64,000 nucleotides of DNA from Lysobacter sp. Its GTDB lineage: Bacteria; Pseudomonadota; Gammaproteobacteria; Xanthomonadales; Xanthomonadaceae. The notes under the pieces were generated by a model. The model worked only from the letters and a program-made list of their open reading frames with translations. It was not told the origin of the DNA and ran no database searches. The DNA lies in assembly GCA_011526085.1 (NCBI GenBank), contig WYBC01000016.1:1-64000 (forward strand), written 5' to 3'. This document shows positions 26,884-35,889 of this stretch, piece after piece; position 1 is the stretch's first letter; the number at the start of each line of letters is the position of its first letter. The position numbers and the translations under genes were made by a program.

Positions 26884-27255
26884 ATGACACATCACAACAC
26901 CCCCAACACCTCGAACCGGAACACGCCGAACACGTCGCATGCGAAGCAGATGGATCAATCCCTGTATGCGAACGAGCGCACGCACTGGAAACAGCAGTTC
27001 GAGAAGGAGCCCTACTACGAGTCCGGCCGCACGTTCTCGGACTACGATCCGGCCTATCGCGTCGGCGCCGAAGCCCGCGAGCGTTACGCCGGAAAACGGT
27101 TCGAGCAGATCGAATCGGACCTGCAGAACGACTGGGAACAGGCGAAGGGCTCGGCCCGCATCGGATGGGACAAGGCCAAACAGGCCGTCCGCGCGGCATG
27201 GGATCGCATCGAACACGCGAGGCCCGGAGATTCCGGCGTGAAGTCTCGCAACTGA
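26884..27255 (+). CDS. conserved hypothetical protein, stress-protein-like, 123 residues
   Basis: A small hydrophilic protein with a strong AAGGAG before the ATG. The N-terminus is low-complexity, with NTPNTS repeats. The rest (SDYDPAYRVGAEARERYAG ... QNDWEQAKGSA ... WDKAKQAVRAAWDRIE) resembles small cytosolic proteins often found near CsbD-type stress genes in proteobacteria. Probably induced by stress; no biochemical role is known to me. Confidence 0.7.
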   Translation: MTHHNTPNTSNRNTPNTSHAKQMDQSLYANERTHWKQQFEKEPYYESGRTFSDYDPAYRVGAEARERYAGKRFEQIESDLQNDWEQAKGSARIGWDKAKQAVRAAWDRIEHARPGDSGVKSRN

Positions 27256-27288
27256 GCGCGATCGCGCTTCGACTCCCTTCGACCGTCC

Positions 27289-27314
27289 TGCGGGAGCGCT
27301 CCGGCGCTCCCGCA
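27289..27314. terminator. bidirectional terminator hairpin between convergent genes
   Basis: A perfect 10-bp stem, TGCGGGAGCG / CGCTCCCGCA, with a 6-base loop between the converging genes ending at 27255 and 27374. Confidence 0.6.
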
Positions 27315-27373
27315 TTCCGTGCGGCAACCCGCACTCGGGTACTTCGCCCGCAGCATGAACGACCGACGCGACC

Positions 27374-28498
27374 TCAGCCGATCCAGCCCTTCGAGCGCTG
27401 GCGGATGCGTTGGATGAGATCCATCGCGCCGCGCTGATCCTGGCTTTGCCGGCGCGGCGGGAGGTCGCGGATCGCGGCCTCGGTCTCGTCGAGCATCGCG
27501 CCCAGCCGCGGATGCCGGGCCTGTTCGGCCGACAGCAGCGCCGCATACGGGTCGTGGGAACGGTGGATCGGCGATGCCGACATCGGCCGCGTCCCGTAGG
27601 CGAGCGCGAGGCCATCGACGCCATCGAGATCGCGCAACACCGGCAGCATGCCATCGCGCAGGCGCGGCACCAGCCACGCGATCAGCGGCGCGACGTCGTC
27701 TTCGCGGAAGATCCAGAAACCGCGGTCGTTGCCGTAATCGTTGATCGGGCCCGACCAGCCCTCGGCCACGCGCGCGAACGGGATCTCGGCCGAATTCTGC
27801 AGCGCGGTGATGCTGCCCAGGTCCTGCCGCTTCTCGGCGCACAGCAGGTCGTAGAAACCGCCGATGTGGACGCTGCATTCGACGCGCACGCCGTAGAACC
27901 ACTCCGGATTGTCGACCGCGACGATGCCCAGTCGCTGATAGCCCCAAGTGCCGCGTCGCTCGAAGGTGGCATGTACTTCGTGCGTGCCCCAGACGCTGGC
28001 TTCCACGCGCGGGAACCCGGCGGCCTCGATCGCGGGCTGGAGGGTCTCGAGGCAGCGATCGAGCAGCGCCTGTTTGTCGGGCAAGCCGAATCGGCGCCGC
28101 CAGTCCGAATAACGGCGGTCCAGTTGCCACAGCACCCGCGCGTGCCGCTGCGCGGTCAGCTCCGCGCCGAAGATCTCGTCGACCGAAGCGTCGGGCTTGA
28201 GGTTCATCGCCTCGATGAAGTCGTGGATGTGGAAGCGTTCGTACACATCGGCGGCGAAGGCATTGCCCTCTTCGTTGAGATCGTCGTCGAACAGCTTGCC
28301 GTCGCAATGATCGAACAGCAGGTCGAGGCCGGTGGTCTGTCCGCGGCGCAGGGCATCGGCCTCCGCCATCAGCTCGTCGTTGGCCAGTCCGCGCCGGATC
28401 GCCCATTCCAGGAACAGCCCCATGTGCCGTCCGCCGTTCTCGTTCGGCAGATCGGTCTCGAAGTTCAGAAAGTAATACTCGGCGTCGTCGTACTTCAT
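27374..28498 (-). CDS. hypothetical protein with DUF7832-like N-terminus
   Basis: 374 residues, cytosolic. Residues 1-110 (KYDDAEYYFLNFETDLPNE, HMGLFLEWAI) look like the DUF7832 domain found in many small bacterial proteins. The remainder (about 120-330) is a separate mixed alpha/beta region I do not recognise. DUF7832 proteins occur among polymorphic-toxin immunity-like genes; that link is weak here. The start at 28498 removes a Cys/Arg-rich extension. Confidence 0.6.
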   Translation of the reverse strand: MKYDDAEYYFLNFETDLPNENGGRHMGLFLEWAIRRGLANDELMAEADALRRGQTTGLDLLFDHCDGKLFDDDLNEEGNAFAADVYERFHIHDFIEAMNLKPDASVDEIFGAELTAQRHARVLWQLDRRYSDWRRRFGLPDKQALLDRCLETLQPAIEAAGFPRVEASVWGTHEVHATFERRGTWGYQRLGIVAVDNPEWFYGVRVECSVHIGGFYDLLCAEKRQDLGSITALQNSAEIPFARVAEGWSGPINDYGNDRGFWIFREDDVAPLIAWLVPRLRDGMLPVLRDLDGVDGLALAYGTRPMSASPIHRSHDPYAALLSAEQARHPRLGAMLDETEAAIRDLPPRRQSQDQRGAMDLIQRIRQRSKGWIG

Positions 28499-28679
28499 GG
28501 ACCGTCTGCGCGTGGGGACGCGCGAGTATAGGCCCGGCACTGCGACGCCCATCGCCATCGCGGCCGGCATGACGCACCGCATCATGCCCTTTCGTGCAAT
28601 GGCTGCCTCGGTCGCGCGGGCGCAAGCTCGGGAGATCGGCCTTCGCTTCCGTCGCGCCGACTCTCCGGGGAGGATACCC

Positions 28680-29837
28680 ATGCACCGCCGCACGCTCCGC
28701 GTCATTCCGGCCCTGTTGTCCACCGCATCCGCCGCCCTCTTCGCGCTCGCCCTGCCCACGCTCGGCGCCGCGGCCCTGCTGCTCCCCGGCCGCGCGCAGG
28801 CGCTCGACTGCGGCGCCAACAACGGCTTCACCTGCACCGGCACTGCCACGCAGTACGCCGGCGGCTTCAGCCCGGGCGTCGGCAGCGGCGGGTTCGGCGG
28901 CGCCGCCGCCTGCACGCCCACGCGCACGCCGGTGGTCTTCATCCACGGCAACGGCGACAGCGCGATCAGCTTCGACATGCCGCCCGGCGCCGTCAGCGGC
29001 TACACCACGCCGACGTACTCGATCTACGACGAACTCAAGTCGCGCGGCTACAAGGACTGCGAACTGTTCGGCGTGACCTATCTCAACGCCAGCGAGCGCG
29101 GCGCGCCGCAGAACAACTACCACAGCCCCGCGAAGTACCAGATCCTCAAGACCTTCATCGACGCGGTGAAGACCCACACCGGCCGCAGCCAGGTGGACAT
29201 CGTCGCGCACTCGATGGGATCGAGCATGGCGCTGGCCATGGTGCGTTACTACGGTTACCAGGGCAGCGTGCGCCGCTTCATCAACATCAGCGGCGGCCTG
29301 CGCGGGCTCAACACCTGCTACGCCACCGGCTATCAGTCGCCCTACGCACCCACCTGCAACGCCGAGGCCTACGTCTGGCCCTACGACTACTACACCTTCG
29401 GCTACTACCCCAGCACCGGCGTGAGCTTCTACGGCTACAACCGCTGGACCGGCAGCGGCAGCACCAGCCTGCGCGCGACCCCGGCGAGTTACACCGGCAT
29501 CGGCTTCTACACGATCACCGCCGGCCTCTACGACCAGGTCCACTGCTTCACCACCAGCTACAGCAGCGGCTGCAGCAACGGCGCGCTGTTCAACGCCGGC
29601 ACGAACGTGAAGGCGCAGGTGGACATCGGCTTCGGCAGCAGCGCCTACGCCTACGATTGGGACTGGGCCGACGGCAGCCCGTACAACGCCGGCGGCGGCG
29701 ACACCAGCGGCGGCGTCGGCCATTTCCGCTCCAAGACCAACGCCGGGCGGATCGTCTACAACATGCTCGCGACCACCTGCACCACGGGCTGCGCCAGCGG
29801 TTATGCGGGCGTGAACGGGCCCGCGTTCAACCGCTGA
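28680..29837 (+). CDS. extracellular PhaZ7-like poly(3-hydroxybutyrate) depolymerase
   Basis: 385 residues. A Sec signal ends near ALD43, then the mature protein follows Paucimonas PhaZ7 closely from memory: TQYAGGFSPGVG, PVVFIHGNGD, ISFDMPPG. The nucleophile is S178 in the unusual AHSMG lipase box; D285 (GLYDQVHC) and H348 (GVGHFRSKT) complete the triad. Six or more cysteines fit a disulfide-bonded secreted enzyme. PhaZ7 hydrolyses native amorphous PHB released from dead cells and lacks a substrate-binding domain, as here. This would let the organism feed on PHB from lysed prey or biomass. Confidence 0.85.
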   Translation: MHRRTLRVIPALLSTASAALFALALPTLGAAALLLPGRAQALDCGANNGFTCTGTATQYAGGFSPGVGSGGFGGAAACTPTRTPVVFIHGNGDSAISFDMPPGAVSGYTTPTYSIYDELKSRGYKDCELFGVTYLNASERGAPQNNYHSPAKYQILKTFIDAVKTHTGRSQVDIVAHSMGSSMALAMVRYYGYQGSVRRFINISGGLRGLNTCYATGYQSPYAPTCNAEAYVWPYDYYTFGYYPSTGVSFYGYNRWTGSGSTSLRATPASYTGIGFYTITAGLYDQVHCFTTSYSSGCSNGALFNAGTNVKAQVDIGFGSSAYAYDWDWADGSPYNAGGGDTSGGVGHFRSKTNAGRIVYNMLATTCTTGCASGYAGVNGPAFNR

Positions 29838-29868
29838 CCGGACAGGGGAACGTCCCCACCGAAAGACC

Positions 29869-29902
29869 ACACCGCCGGACGGGCGCATGCCCGCCCGGCG
29901 GT
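29869..29902 (+). terminator. terminator-like hairpin after the PhaZ7-like gene
   Basis: CACCGCCGG-A-CGGGC / GCCCG-C-CCGGCGGTG around a GCAT loop, 31 bases after the stop. It has one mismatch and no U-tract. Confidence 0.5.
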
Positions 29903-29962
29903 GCGCGCGCATGCCGACGACGCAACCGGTACTCTGCTCGCCCGTCCCGAGCTCCGCCCGTC

Positions 29963-30805
29963 ATGCCCCACAAACCAGGCCCCCTGCTCACCCGTCCGCT
30001 CGCCGAGGCGCTGCTCGCCGCACGCGATGCCGGTGCGCAGACCTGGACCGGCTCGCTGGATCTCGGCCGTTCGACCGACACGGTGCCGCTGGACACCGAC
30101 GCATGGATCTGGCGCGGGCAGCGCTATCCGTATCCCGGCAAACTCAGGGACCGCACGATCCACCACTGGGACGGCGAGGACTTCTCGGCGGTTTCGCGCT
30201 ACGACGGCGCGCTGATCAAGCTGGTGCCCACCGAATGGGGCGCGCCGACCTTCGAGATCGACGGCATCAAGATGCTGCCCACCGCGAAGGCATCGCCCAT
30301 CGACGACGCGCGGTGCAAGGTCGCGCTGGTGCAGCCGCAGGGCAGGACCGTGCTCGATACCTGCGGCGGCCTCGGCTATTTCGCCGCGTGCTGTCTCGAC
30401 GCCGGCGCGGCGCGCATCCTGTCGTTCGAGAAGAATCCCGACGTGCTGTGGCTGCGCACGCTCAATCCATGGTCGCCCGATCCCGACGCGCCCGAACACG
30501 GCGGCCGCCTGCAACTGACCCATGGCGATATCTCGCAGGCGATCGTGCAGATCCCGGATGCATCCGTGGATGCCCTGCTCCACGACCCGCCGCGCTTCGG
30601 CATCGCCGGCGAACTGTATTCGCAGGCGTTCTACGACCAGCTCGCGCGCGTGCTCCGCCGCGGCGGGCGGCTGTTCCACTACACGGGCACGCCGAACGCG
30701 CTGACCAGCGGCCGCGACGTGCCGCGCGAAGTCGCGAAGCGACTGGAGAAGGCCGGATTCAGGGCGGAGCTGGCGTTGGATGGGGTGTTGGCGGTGCGGC
30801 GCTGA
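29963..30805 (+). CDS. class I SAM-dependent methyltransferase (spermine/spermidine-synthase-like fold)
   Basis: 280 residues. The SAM motif I is LDTCGGLGYFA, motif II ends in an acidic residue (LSFEKNPDV), and LLHDPPRFG fits the post-II D-P-P-x-F motif common in spermidine-synthase-like and RNA methyltransferase folds. The N-terminal ~110 residues are an extra domain (WIWRGQRYPYPGK). Target unknown. Some archaeal and bacterial relatives act on small molecules. Preceded by a short promoter gap after the PhaZ7-like gene. Confidence 0.75.
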   Translation: MPHKPGPLLTRPLAEALLAARDAGAQTWTGSLDLGRSTDTVPLDTDAWIWRGQRYPYPGKLRDRTIHHWDGEDFSAVSRYDGALIKLVPTEWGAPTFEIDGIKMLPTAKASPIDDARCKVALVQPQGRTVLDTCGGLGYFAACCLDAGAARILSFEKNPDVLWLRTLNPWSPDPDAPEHGGRLQLTHGDISQAIVQIPDASVDALLHDPPRFGIAGELYSQAFYDQLARVLRRGGRLFHYTGTPNALTSGRDVPREVAKRLEKAGFRAELALDGVLAVRR

Positions 30806-30830
30806 AACAGACTGACGAGGCTTGCCGGCG

Positions 30831-31706
30831 TCACCCCTGCAGGCGTTCGATCTCCGCGTCCTTCTCGTCCCACAGCCCGTTCATCCACTGCTGGAACCGG
30901 GCGCGGAACGCGCGGTCTTCCTGATAATCGCCGTCGATCAGCGCCTCGGGAATCGGACGCTGGCGCACGATCACCCGCACCTCCGGGATGCGCCCCCCGA
31001 TCAGATCCACGATCGTCGGCCGGCCGCCGGGATAGACGATGGTCACGTCCAGCACCGCCTGCAGGCTCTGGCCCATCGCGCCGATCACGAACGCCACGCC
31101 GCCGGACTTCGGCTTGAGCAGATGACGATACGGCGACGCCTGCGTGGCATGCTTCTGCGGCGTGAAACGGGTGCCCTCGACGAAATTCATCACCGACACC
31201 GGAATGTCGAGGAACTTCTCGCAGGCGCGGCGCGTGGCCTCCATGTCGCGGCGACCCAGCTCCGGATTCTTCGCGATCTGCTTGCGCGTATAGCGGCCCA
31301 TGAACGGGAAATCCAGCGCCCACCAGCACAGGCCGAGCACCGGCACCCAGAACAACTGCCGCTTCAGGAAGAAACGCAGGAACGGAATGCGCCGGTTGAA
31401 GATCTTCTGCAGCACCACGATGTCCACCCAGCTCTGGTGGTTGGCCAGCACGAGGTAGTGACCGTCCGGCTGCAGCGAGGACGGCATCTCGACCCGGAAC
31501 CGGGTGCGGGTCAGGTGATCGATCATCCGGCTGTTGACCGCGATCCAGCCTTCCGCGAAGCCGATCAGCACCGGATTGCAGGCCAGCCGCGCCCGCTTGA
31601 ACGGCAGGAGCGCCTTGACCACCGCCACCGCCAGCAGCGGCAGGGCATGGACGAGAGTATTGGCCACGATCAGCAGCAGGATCGGGGCGACGCGGAACCA
31701 CACCAT
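30831..31706 (-). CDS. membrane 1-acyl-glycerol-3-phosphate acyltransferase-like protein (YihG type)
   Basis: 291 residues from ATG 31706 (a GTG at 31715 is possible). N-terminal membrane helix, then the acyltransferase HX4D motif in NHQSWVD and the FVEGTRFT block III. These are the PlsC-superfamily motifs, and the length and motif context fit E. coli YihG, a lysophosphatidate acyltransferase that influences fatty-acid composition of phospholipids. Acts at the inner membrane. Convergent with the methyltransferase gene. Confidence 0.85.
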   Translation of the reverse strand: MVWFRVAPILLLIVANTLVHALPLLAVAVVKALLPFKRARLACNPVLIGFAEGWIAVNSRMIDHLTRTRFRVEMPSSLQPDGHYLVLANHQSWVDIVVLQKIFNRRIPFLRFFLKRQLFWVPVLGLCWWALDFPFMGRYTRKQIAKNPELGRRDMEATRRACEKFLDIPVSVMNFVEGTRFTPQKHATQASPYRHLLKPKSGGVAFVIGAMGQSLQAVLDVTIVYPGGRPTIVDLIGGRIPEVRVIVRQRPIPEALIDGDYQEDRAFRARFQQWMNGLWDEKDAEIERLQG

Positions 31707-31810
31707 GGGGGACACCGGCCATCGGCCCGGGCGGGGAAGACCGGCAAGGGTATCAAACCTGCGCCCGAGGCCGGGACGGTCCGTTCGTCGAAGCCGCGCC
31801 CGGCGCAGGT

Positions 31811-32971
31811 TCAGTCGACCCGGGCGGGATCCTCCGGCAAGGCCGCAGCGTCCATGTCGACCGCGTCGCGCGCCGGAGCCACGGATGGATACGATCCACG
31901 GACTTCAGGCGTCGACGACGCGATCACGTCGATGGCTTCGTCCGCGCGGCGCCGCGCTTCGCCGACATCGAGAGGGTACTGCGCATGCGCGGTGTCCGCA
32001 TCGCCGGCCATCGCGACCGTCGTCGCCTGCACCGGCGCGATCGATGCGGTCGACGACCGCGTCGCGTTCGGGGGATGCGTCTCCCCGCCGAACGCCGCAT
32101 GGGCGGGCATGGTGCGCTGCATGGACGAAGAGACGCCGGCGGCCTGTGCGACATACCCTTGCGGCGGCGGCAGCGGTTGCGGCAGCGGCCGGGTCTCGGC
32201 CTGGGCCACGCGCAGCGACGCGTCGTCGTCGCCTTCGGGCGCATGCTTCAACCACACCAGATTGAACGCGAAGAATCCGATCGAAGCGCCGATCGCCATC
32301 AGCGCCGCGGTGCCCAGCGTCTTCAGGCGGCGACGTTCGCCGTCGACCTGACGCAACCTGCGCGCGAACGTGTCGTGGAAATAGCGCTCCGCGGCCGCCA
32401 CCGGGCGCGCGTCGACCACCTGCGACAGATAGCGCGCCGCCCTCCGTGCGGGCTGCGCGAGGCGTTGCCGATACGTCGCCGCGCGAACCGCCGATGCCGA
32501 CGCACCGGGGGCGGCGGCGACCGCAGCGCCCGCAGCGCTCCGGGAAAGCCCGGCGGCCGGCATCTCACGCAGGATCGCGGCATCGATCAGTCTGAGCCGC
32601 GGCATATGCGCGGCGGCCTCCACCACACCGTCCGGAAAATCGCCGTCATGGACCAGGATCGCCTGGTCCACGCGCGCCTCTCGCACACAGGCCATTTCCC
32701 GGCGGAAGGCATCCTGCGGATGCGGCAACGCCGACCAGTCGCGGCTACTGAGCCAGAGCGTCTCGCCCGCATCGTTCATGAGCAGAGAGACCACGACATC
32801 CTCGCATCGCTCGCGCAGCGATGGTGGCTGGATCGCGAGCGGGCGCCACCCCCGGGCCACGAAATGCGCCTTCGCCGCGGCGAGTGCGCGCCCGACATCG
32901 ACGCGCGCCGACGCATCTTTCCCAGGCATGGTCGAAACGCATTGCGTACGGAGGGTTCCATTGTCCGACAT
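31811..32971 (-). CDS. membrane protein, degenerate paralogue of the nuclease-like protein at 7932-8708
   Basis: 386 residues from ATG 32971. The N-terminal region tracks the Mrr-like domain of the other protein in length and secondary structure (AILVHDGDFPDGVVEAA ... LRLIDAAILREM), but where that has D55 and Q68-x-K70 this has LWLSSRDW, so the nuclease residues are gone. A transmembrane helix (about 242-262) follows, then a Pro/Ala/Ser-rich stretch, and a second copy of the C-terminal signature (ARRRADEAIDVIASSTPEV). Function unknown; perhaps a regulatory or scaffold partner of the active form. Confidence 0.6.
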   Translation of the reverse strand: MSDNGTLRTQCVSTMPGKDASARVDVGRALAAAKAHFVARGWRPLAIQPPSLRERCEDVVVSLLMNDAGETLWLSSRDWSALPHPQDAFRREMACVREARVDQAILVHDGDFPDGVVEAAAHMPRLRLIDAAILREMPAAGLSRSAAGAAVAAAPGASASAVRAATYRQRLAQPARRAARYLSQVVDARPVAAAERYFHDTFARRLRQVDGERRRLKTLGTAALMAIGASIGFFAFNLVWLKHAPEGDDDASLRVAQAETRPLPQPLPPPQGYVAQAAGVSSSMQRTMPAHAAFGGETHPPNATRSSTASIAPVQATTVAMAGDADTAHAQYPLDVGEARRRADEAIDVIASSTPEVRGSYPSVAPARDAVDMDAAALPEDPARVD

Positions 32972-33207
32972 GGCACTCGATCTCCCGATGACTTGGAGGA
33001 CGAGTGTGGGCGTCACTTCTGGCCGCCGGATGAACCGGAACGAAGAGCCGCGAAGGGTTCACGCCCGATTGCGATGCACGCGGAAAAGCGCCGACTTTTC
33101 GTGCAATGCGCATGCCGCGCCCCGTATCGTGCATGCCAGGATCGTGCATGGCAGGAGCCTGCTCGATGATCGCCGCGACAGGCCCCGCGCCGCGAGCCCT
33201 TCCGGGA

Positions 33208-33780
33208 TCACGCCGACGCGGTGCCCGACGTTTCCCGGCGCCGCGCCGCAAGACGGAACAGCAGTCCCGACGCCAGCCACGGCAGCGCGAACATCGCCGT
33301 CAGCGCGAGTTCGAGCGATGCGAAGCCCATCGGCAACGCGACGCACACCGCCACGAGTTGCGCGATCGCCGTCGCGAACATCGCATGCGCCATGCGGCGC
33401 GCGCGGAAGCGGGCGAAGACGGCCCCGGCCGCCGCGACGCACAGCACCCCGGCGAACATCAGATTGATCGCATCGGTCTCGTCGCCGAGCATGCCCACCG
33501 CCAGATTCACCCACACCGTGAGAAAGCCCGTCGCGATCGCGAGCCCGAAGGCGACGCGGTACGCGAACTGGTCGCTCAACCACGCGCCCAGTTCGTACAG
33601 TGCGCAGGCCGTCGCCAGCATCGCACCCATGACGACGAAGTCGAGGGCGGTCCACTGGACCTCGCGGGTGAACTGCATCGCCACCGCCGGCAGCAGCAGG
33701 AGCAGGCCTGCGGCGCTCCAGATGAAGGGTCGCAGCCGGTTCCCGGGGCGGTCGTTGCCGTTGGCGGCGTGGTCGGACAT
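33208..33780 (-). CDS. inner-membrane protein of unknown function
   Basis: 190 residues with five to six hydrophobic segments (for example AAGLLLLLPAVAM, FVVMGAMLATACALY, LMFAGVLCVAAAGAVFA). The basic loops between them (FRARRMAHAM and the C-terminal RLAARRRE) point to the cytoplasmic side. I do not recognise a family. GGAGACC precedes the ATG. Confidence 0.7.
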   Translation of the reverse strand: MSDHAANGNDRPGNRLRPFIWSAAGLLLLLPAVAMQFTREVQWTALDFVVMGAMLATACALYELGAWLSDQFAYRVAFGLAIATGFLTVWVNLAVGMLGDETDAINLMFAGVLCVAAAGAVFARFRARRMAHAMFATAIAQLVAVCVALPMGFASLELALTAMFALPWLASGLLFRLAARRRETSGTASA

Positions 33781-34002
33781 GGCACGGTCTCCGGAAGCAG
33801 GGTGGCCGTCAGGGTCGGCCGGACAGGTGAGCCCACGACGGGGGATATGTGAAGCGGGCGCGAAGTGCGTTCGCGGGCCGTCGTCCGCCGCCCTGCACCC
33901 GACCAGGTCTCCTTCTGCGCGACGTCTGTCGATTCCCGGGGCCTTCGGGCGTCGAGCAAGACAGGCCGCATCCTTCACGACACACATCGCCCGGAGACCA
34001 TC

Positions 34003-34509
34003 ATGACCAACGACATGCCCCCCAGCCATACGATCCCCAGGAATGCGGTCTGCCTCTGGTTCAACGGCACCGCGCTCGACGCCGCGACCTTCTACGCCGA
34101 GACCTTCCCCGACAGCGCGGTGAAGGCCGTGCACCACGCCCCGGGCGACTATCCGTCGGGCCAGCAGGGCGACGTGCTGACGGTCGAGTTCACCGTGCTG
34201 GGCATCCCCTGCCTCGGCATGAACGGCGGCCCGGGACGGCCGCACAGCGAAGCCTTCTCATTCCAGGTCGCGACCGAAGATCAGGCCGAAACCGATCGCC
34301 TGTGGAACGCGATCGTCGACAACGGCGGACAGGAAAGCGCCTGCGGCTGGTGCAGGGACCGATGGGGCCTGTCGTGGCAGATCACGCCGCGCGCGCTGAT
34401 CGAGGCCTATACCGACCCCGACCGCGCCGCGGCCAAACGCGCCTTCGACGCGATGATGACGATGGGCAGGATCGACATCGCCGCCATCGAGGCGGCAAGG
34501 CGCGGTTGA
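34003..34509 (+). CDS. VOC superfamily protein (3-demethylubiquinone-methyltransferase-like, PhnB-like)
   Basis: 168 residues. CLWFNGTALDAATFYAETFPDS and FSFQVATEDQAETDRLWNAI are the strands of the glyoxalase/VOC fold of the group misnamed '3-demethylubiquinone-9 3-methyltransferase'. No methyltransferase motifs are present. Metal ligands are not clear. Role unknown. The chosen ATG follows CGGAGACC. Confidence 0.85.
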   Translation: MTNDMPPSHTIPRNAVCLWFNGTALDAATFYAETFPDSAVKAVHHAPGDYPSGQQGDVLTVEFTVLGIPCLGMNGGPGRPHSEAFSFQVATEDQAETDRLWNAIVDNGGQESACGWCRDRWGLSWQITPRALIEAYTDPDRAAAKRAFDAMMTMGRIDIAAIEAARRG

Positions 34510-34717
34510 GCGTTCGTGGAAGTAGCGCATCCGTCGCATACGCCGCGCCGGATGCCTCGCCCCGCATGTCGAGAGCATCGGACCATGCCGGAAAGGGTGT
34601 CCAGCCGGCGTTCCGTCTCGCCATCCGACATGCGTGGCCGGTCGTGCCCGTGACGCGCGTGTATAGTTCGTCGGCACGGCGGGCATGGCGCCCGGCCACG
34701 AATCGCGGAGAGCAGTC

Positions 34718-35869
34718 ATGGGTCTTGTACAGGCGGTCACGGGTGCGGTCGGCGGCATGTTCGCGGACCAGTGGAAAGACTTCTACACGGTGCCGGCCGG
34801 CCTGCCGTCGACGGCGGCGCTGTTCGCGGCCGTTCCGCAGGGCACGAATGCCGGGCGCGGGTCGAACACCAGCGGCTCCTCCAACATCATCACCAACGGC
34901 TCGAAGATCGTCGTCCCCGAAGGCTACGGCCTGCTGCTGTTCCAGGACGGCAAGATCACCGCGTTCGTCGCCGAACCGGGCGGTTACGAGTGGCGATCGG
35001 ACGACCTCAACTCGCAGTCCATCTTCGCCGGCGACGGCATCGTCAGCCCGCTGATCAAGCAGAGCTGGGAGCGCTTCAAGTTCGGCGGTCAGCCGGGCTC
35101 GCAGCAGGCCGCCTTCTTCGTCTCGCTGAAGGAACTGCCGGACAACCGTTTCGGCACGCAGTCCGAGATCTACTGGGACGATGGTTTCCTCAACACCCAG
35201 GTCGGCGCGGTCACGCGCGGCTCGTACACGCTGAAGATCGTCGACCCGATCCTGTTCGTGAAGAACTTCGTGCCGGCCAGCTACCTGCAGCCGGGCAAGG
35301 TCTTCGATTTCACCGATCTCGACAACGCCGCCGCCAGCCAGTTGTTCAACGAAGTGGTCGGCTCGCTCGCGCCCGCGTTCAGCCTGTACACGAACGACCC
35401 GAGCAAGGGCAACCGCATCACCAAGATCCAGCAGGACTCGGTCGGCTTCGCGAAGAGCCTGTCCGATGCGGTCGAAAACGGCTACCAGTGGAAATCCGAC
35501 CGCGGCCTGGCGATCGTCAAGACCGCCATCGTCTCGATCGAGTACGACGCCAACACCCGCGAACTGCTCAAGACCGTGCAGCGCGCAGACGCGCTGTCCG
35601 GCGCGCGCGGCAACTCGAACCTGCAGGCCAGCGTGGCGCAGGGCATCCAGTCGGCGGGCGAGCACAGCGGCGCCGCGGGCCTCGTCGGCATCGGCATGGC
35701 CACCGGCATGACCGGCGGCCTCGCCGGCCTGCAGCAACCGGCCGCGCCCGCCGCACCTGCCGCGGACGACCCGGTCGCCAAGCTGAAGAAGGCCAAGGAG
35801 ATGCTCGACCTCGGCCTGATCACCCAGGACGACTACGACGCGCTCAAGGCCAAGGCGCTGGGCCTCTAA
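34718..35869 (+). CDS. SPFH-domain protein (YdjI/virion core protein family) with SHOCT tail
   Basis: 383 residues. Residues ~30-290 form the SPFH/band-7-like domain of the YdjI family (SKIVVPEGYGLLLFQDGKI and RGSYTLKIVDPILFVKNFV). A Gly/Ala/Pro linker leads to a C-terminal SHOCT helix pair (KKAKEMLDLGLITQDDYDALKAKAL). In Bacillus subtilis YdjI works with the YdjG/YdjH membrane proteins and the PspA homologue YdjF in membrane-stress response. The next gene, a YdjG-like zinc-ribbon protein, starts 21 bases downstream, so this is an operon. Confidence 0.85.
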   Translation: MGLVQAVTGAVGGMFADQWKDFYTVPAGLPSTAALFAAVPQGTNAGRGSNTSGSSNIITNGSKIVVPEGYGLLLFQDGKITAFVAEPGGYEWRSDDLNSQSIFAGDGIVSPLIKQSWERFKFGGQPGSQQAAFFVSLKELPDNRFGTQSEIYWDDGFLNTQVGAVTRGSYTLKIVDPILFVKNFVPASYLQPGKVFDFTDLDNAAASQLFNEVVGSLAPAFSLYTNDPSKGNRITKIQQDSVGFAKSLSDAVENGYQWKSDRGLAIVKTAIVSIEYDANTRELLKTVQRADALSGARGNSNLQASVAQGIQSAGEHSGAAGLVGIGMATGMTGGLAGLQQPAAPAAPAADDPVAKLKKAKEMLDLGLITQDDYDALKAKALGL

Positions 35870-35889
35870 GCACCGGGCGCGCAGCGATC

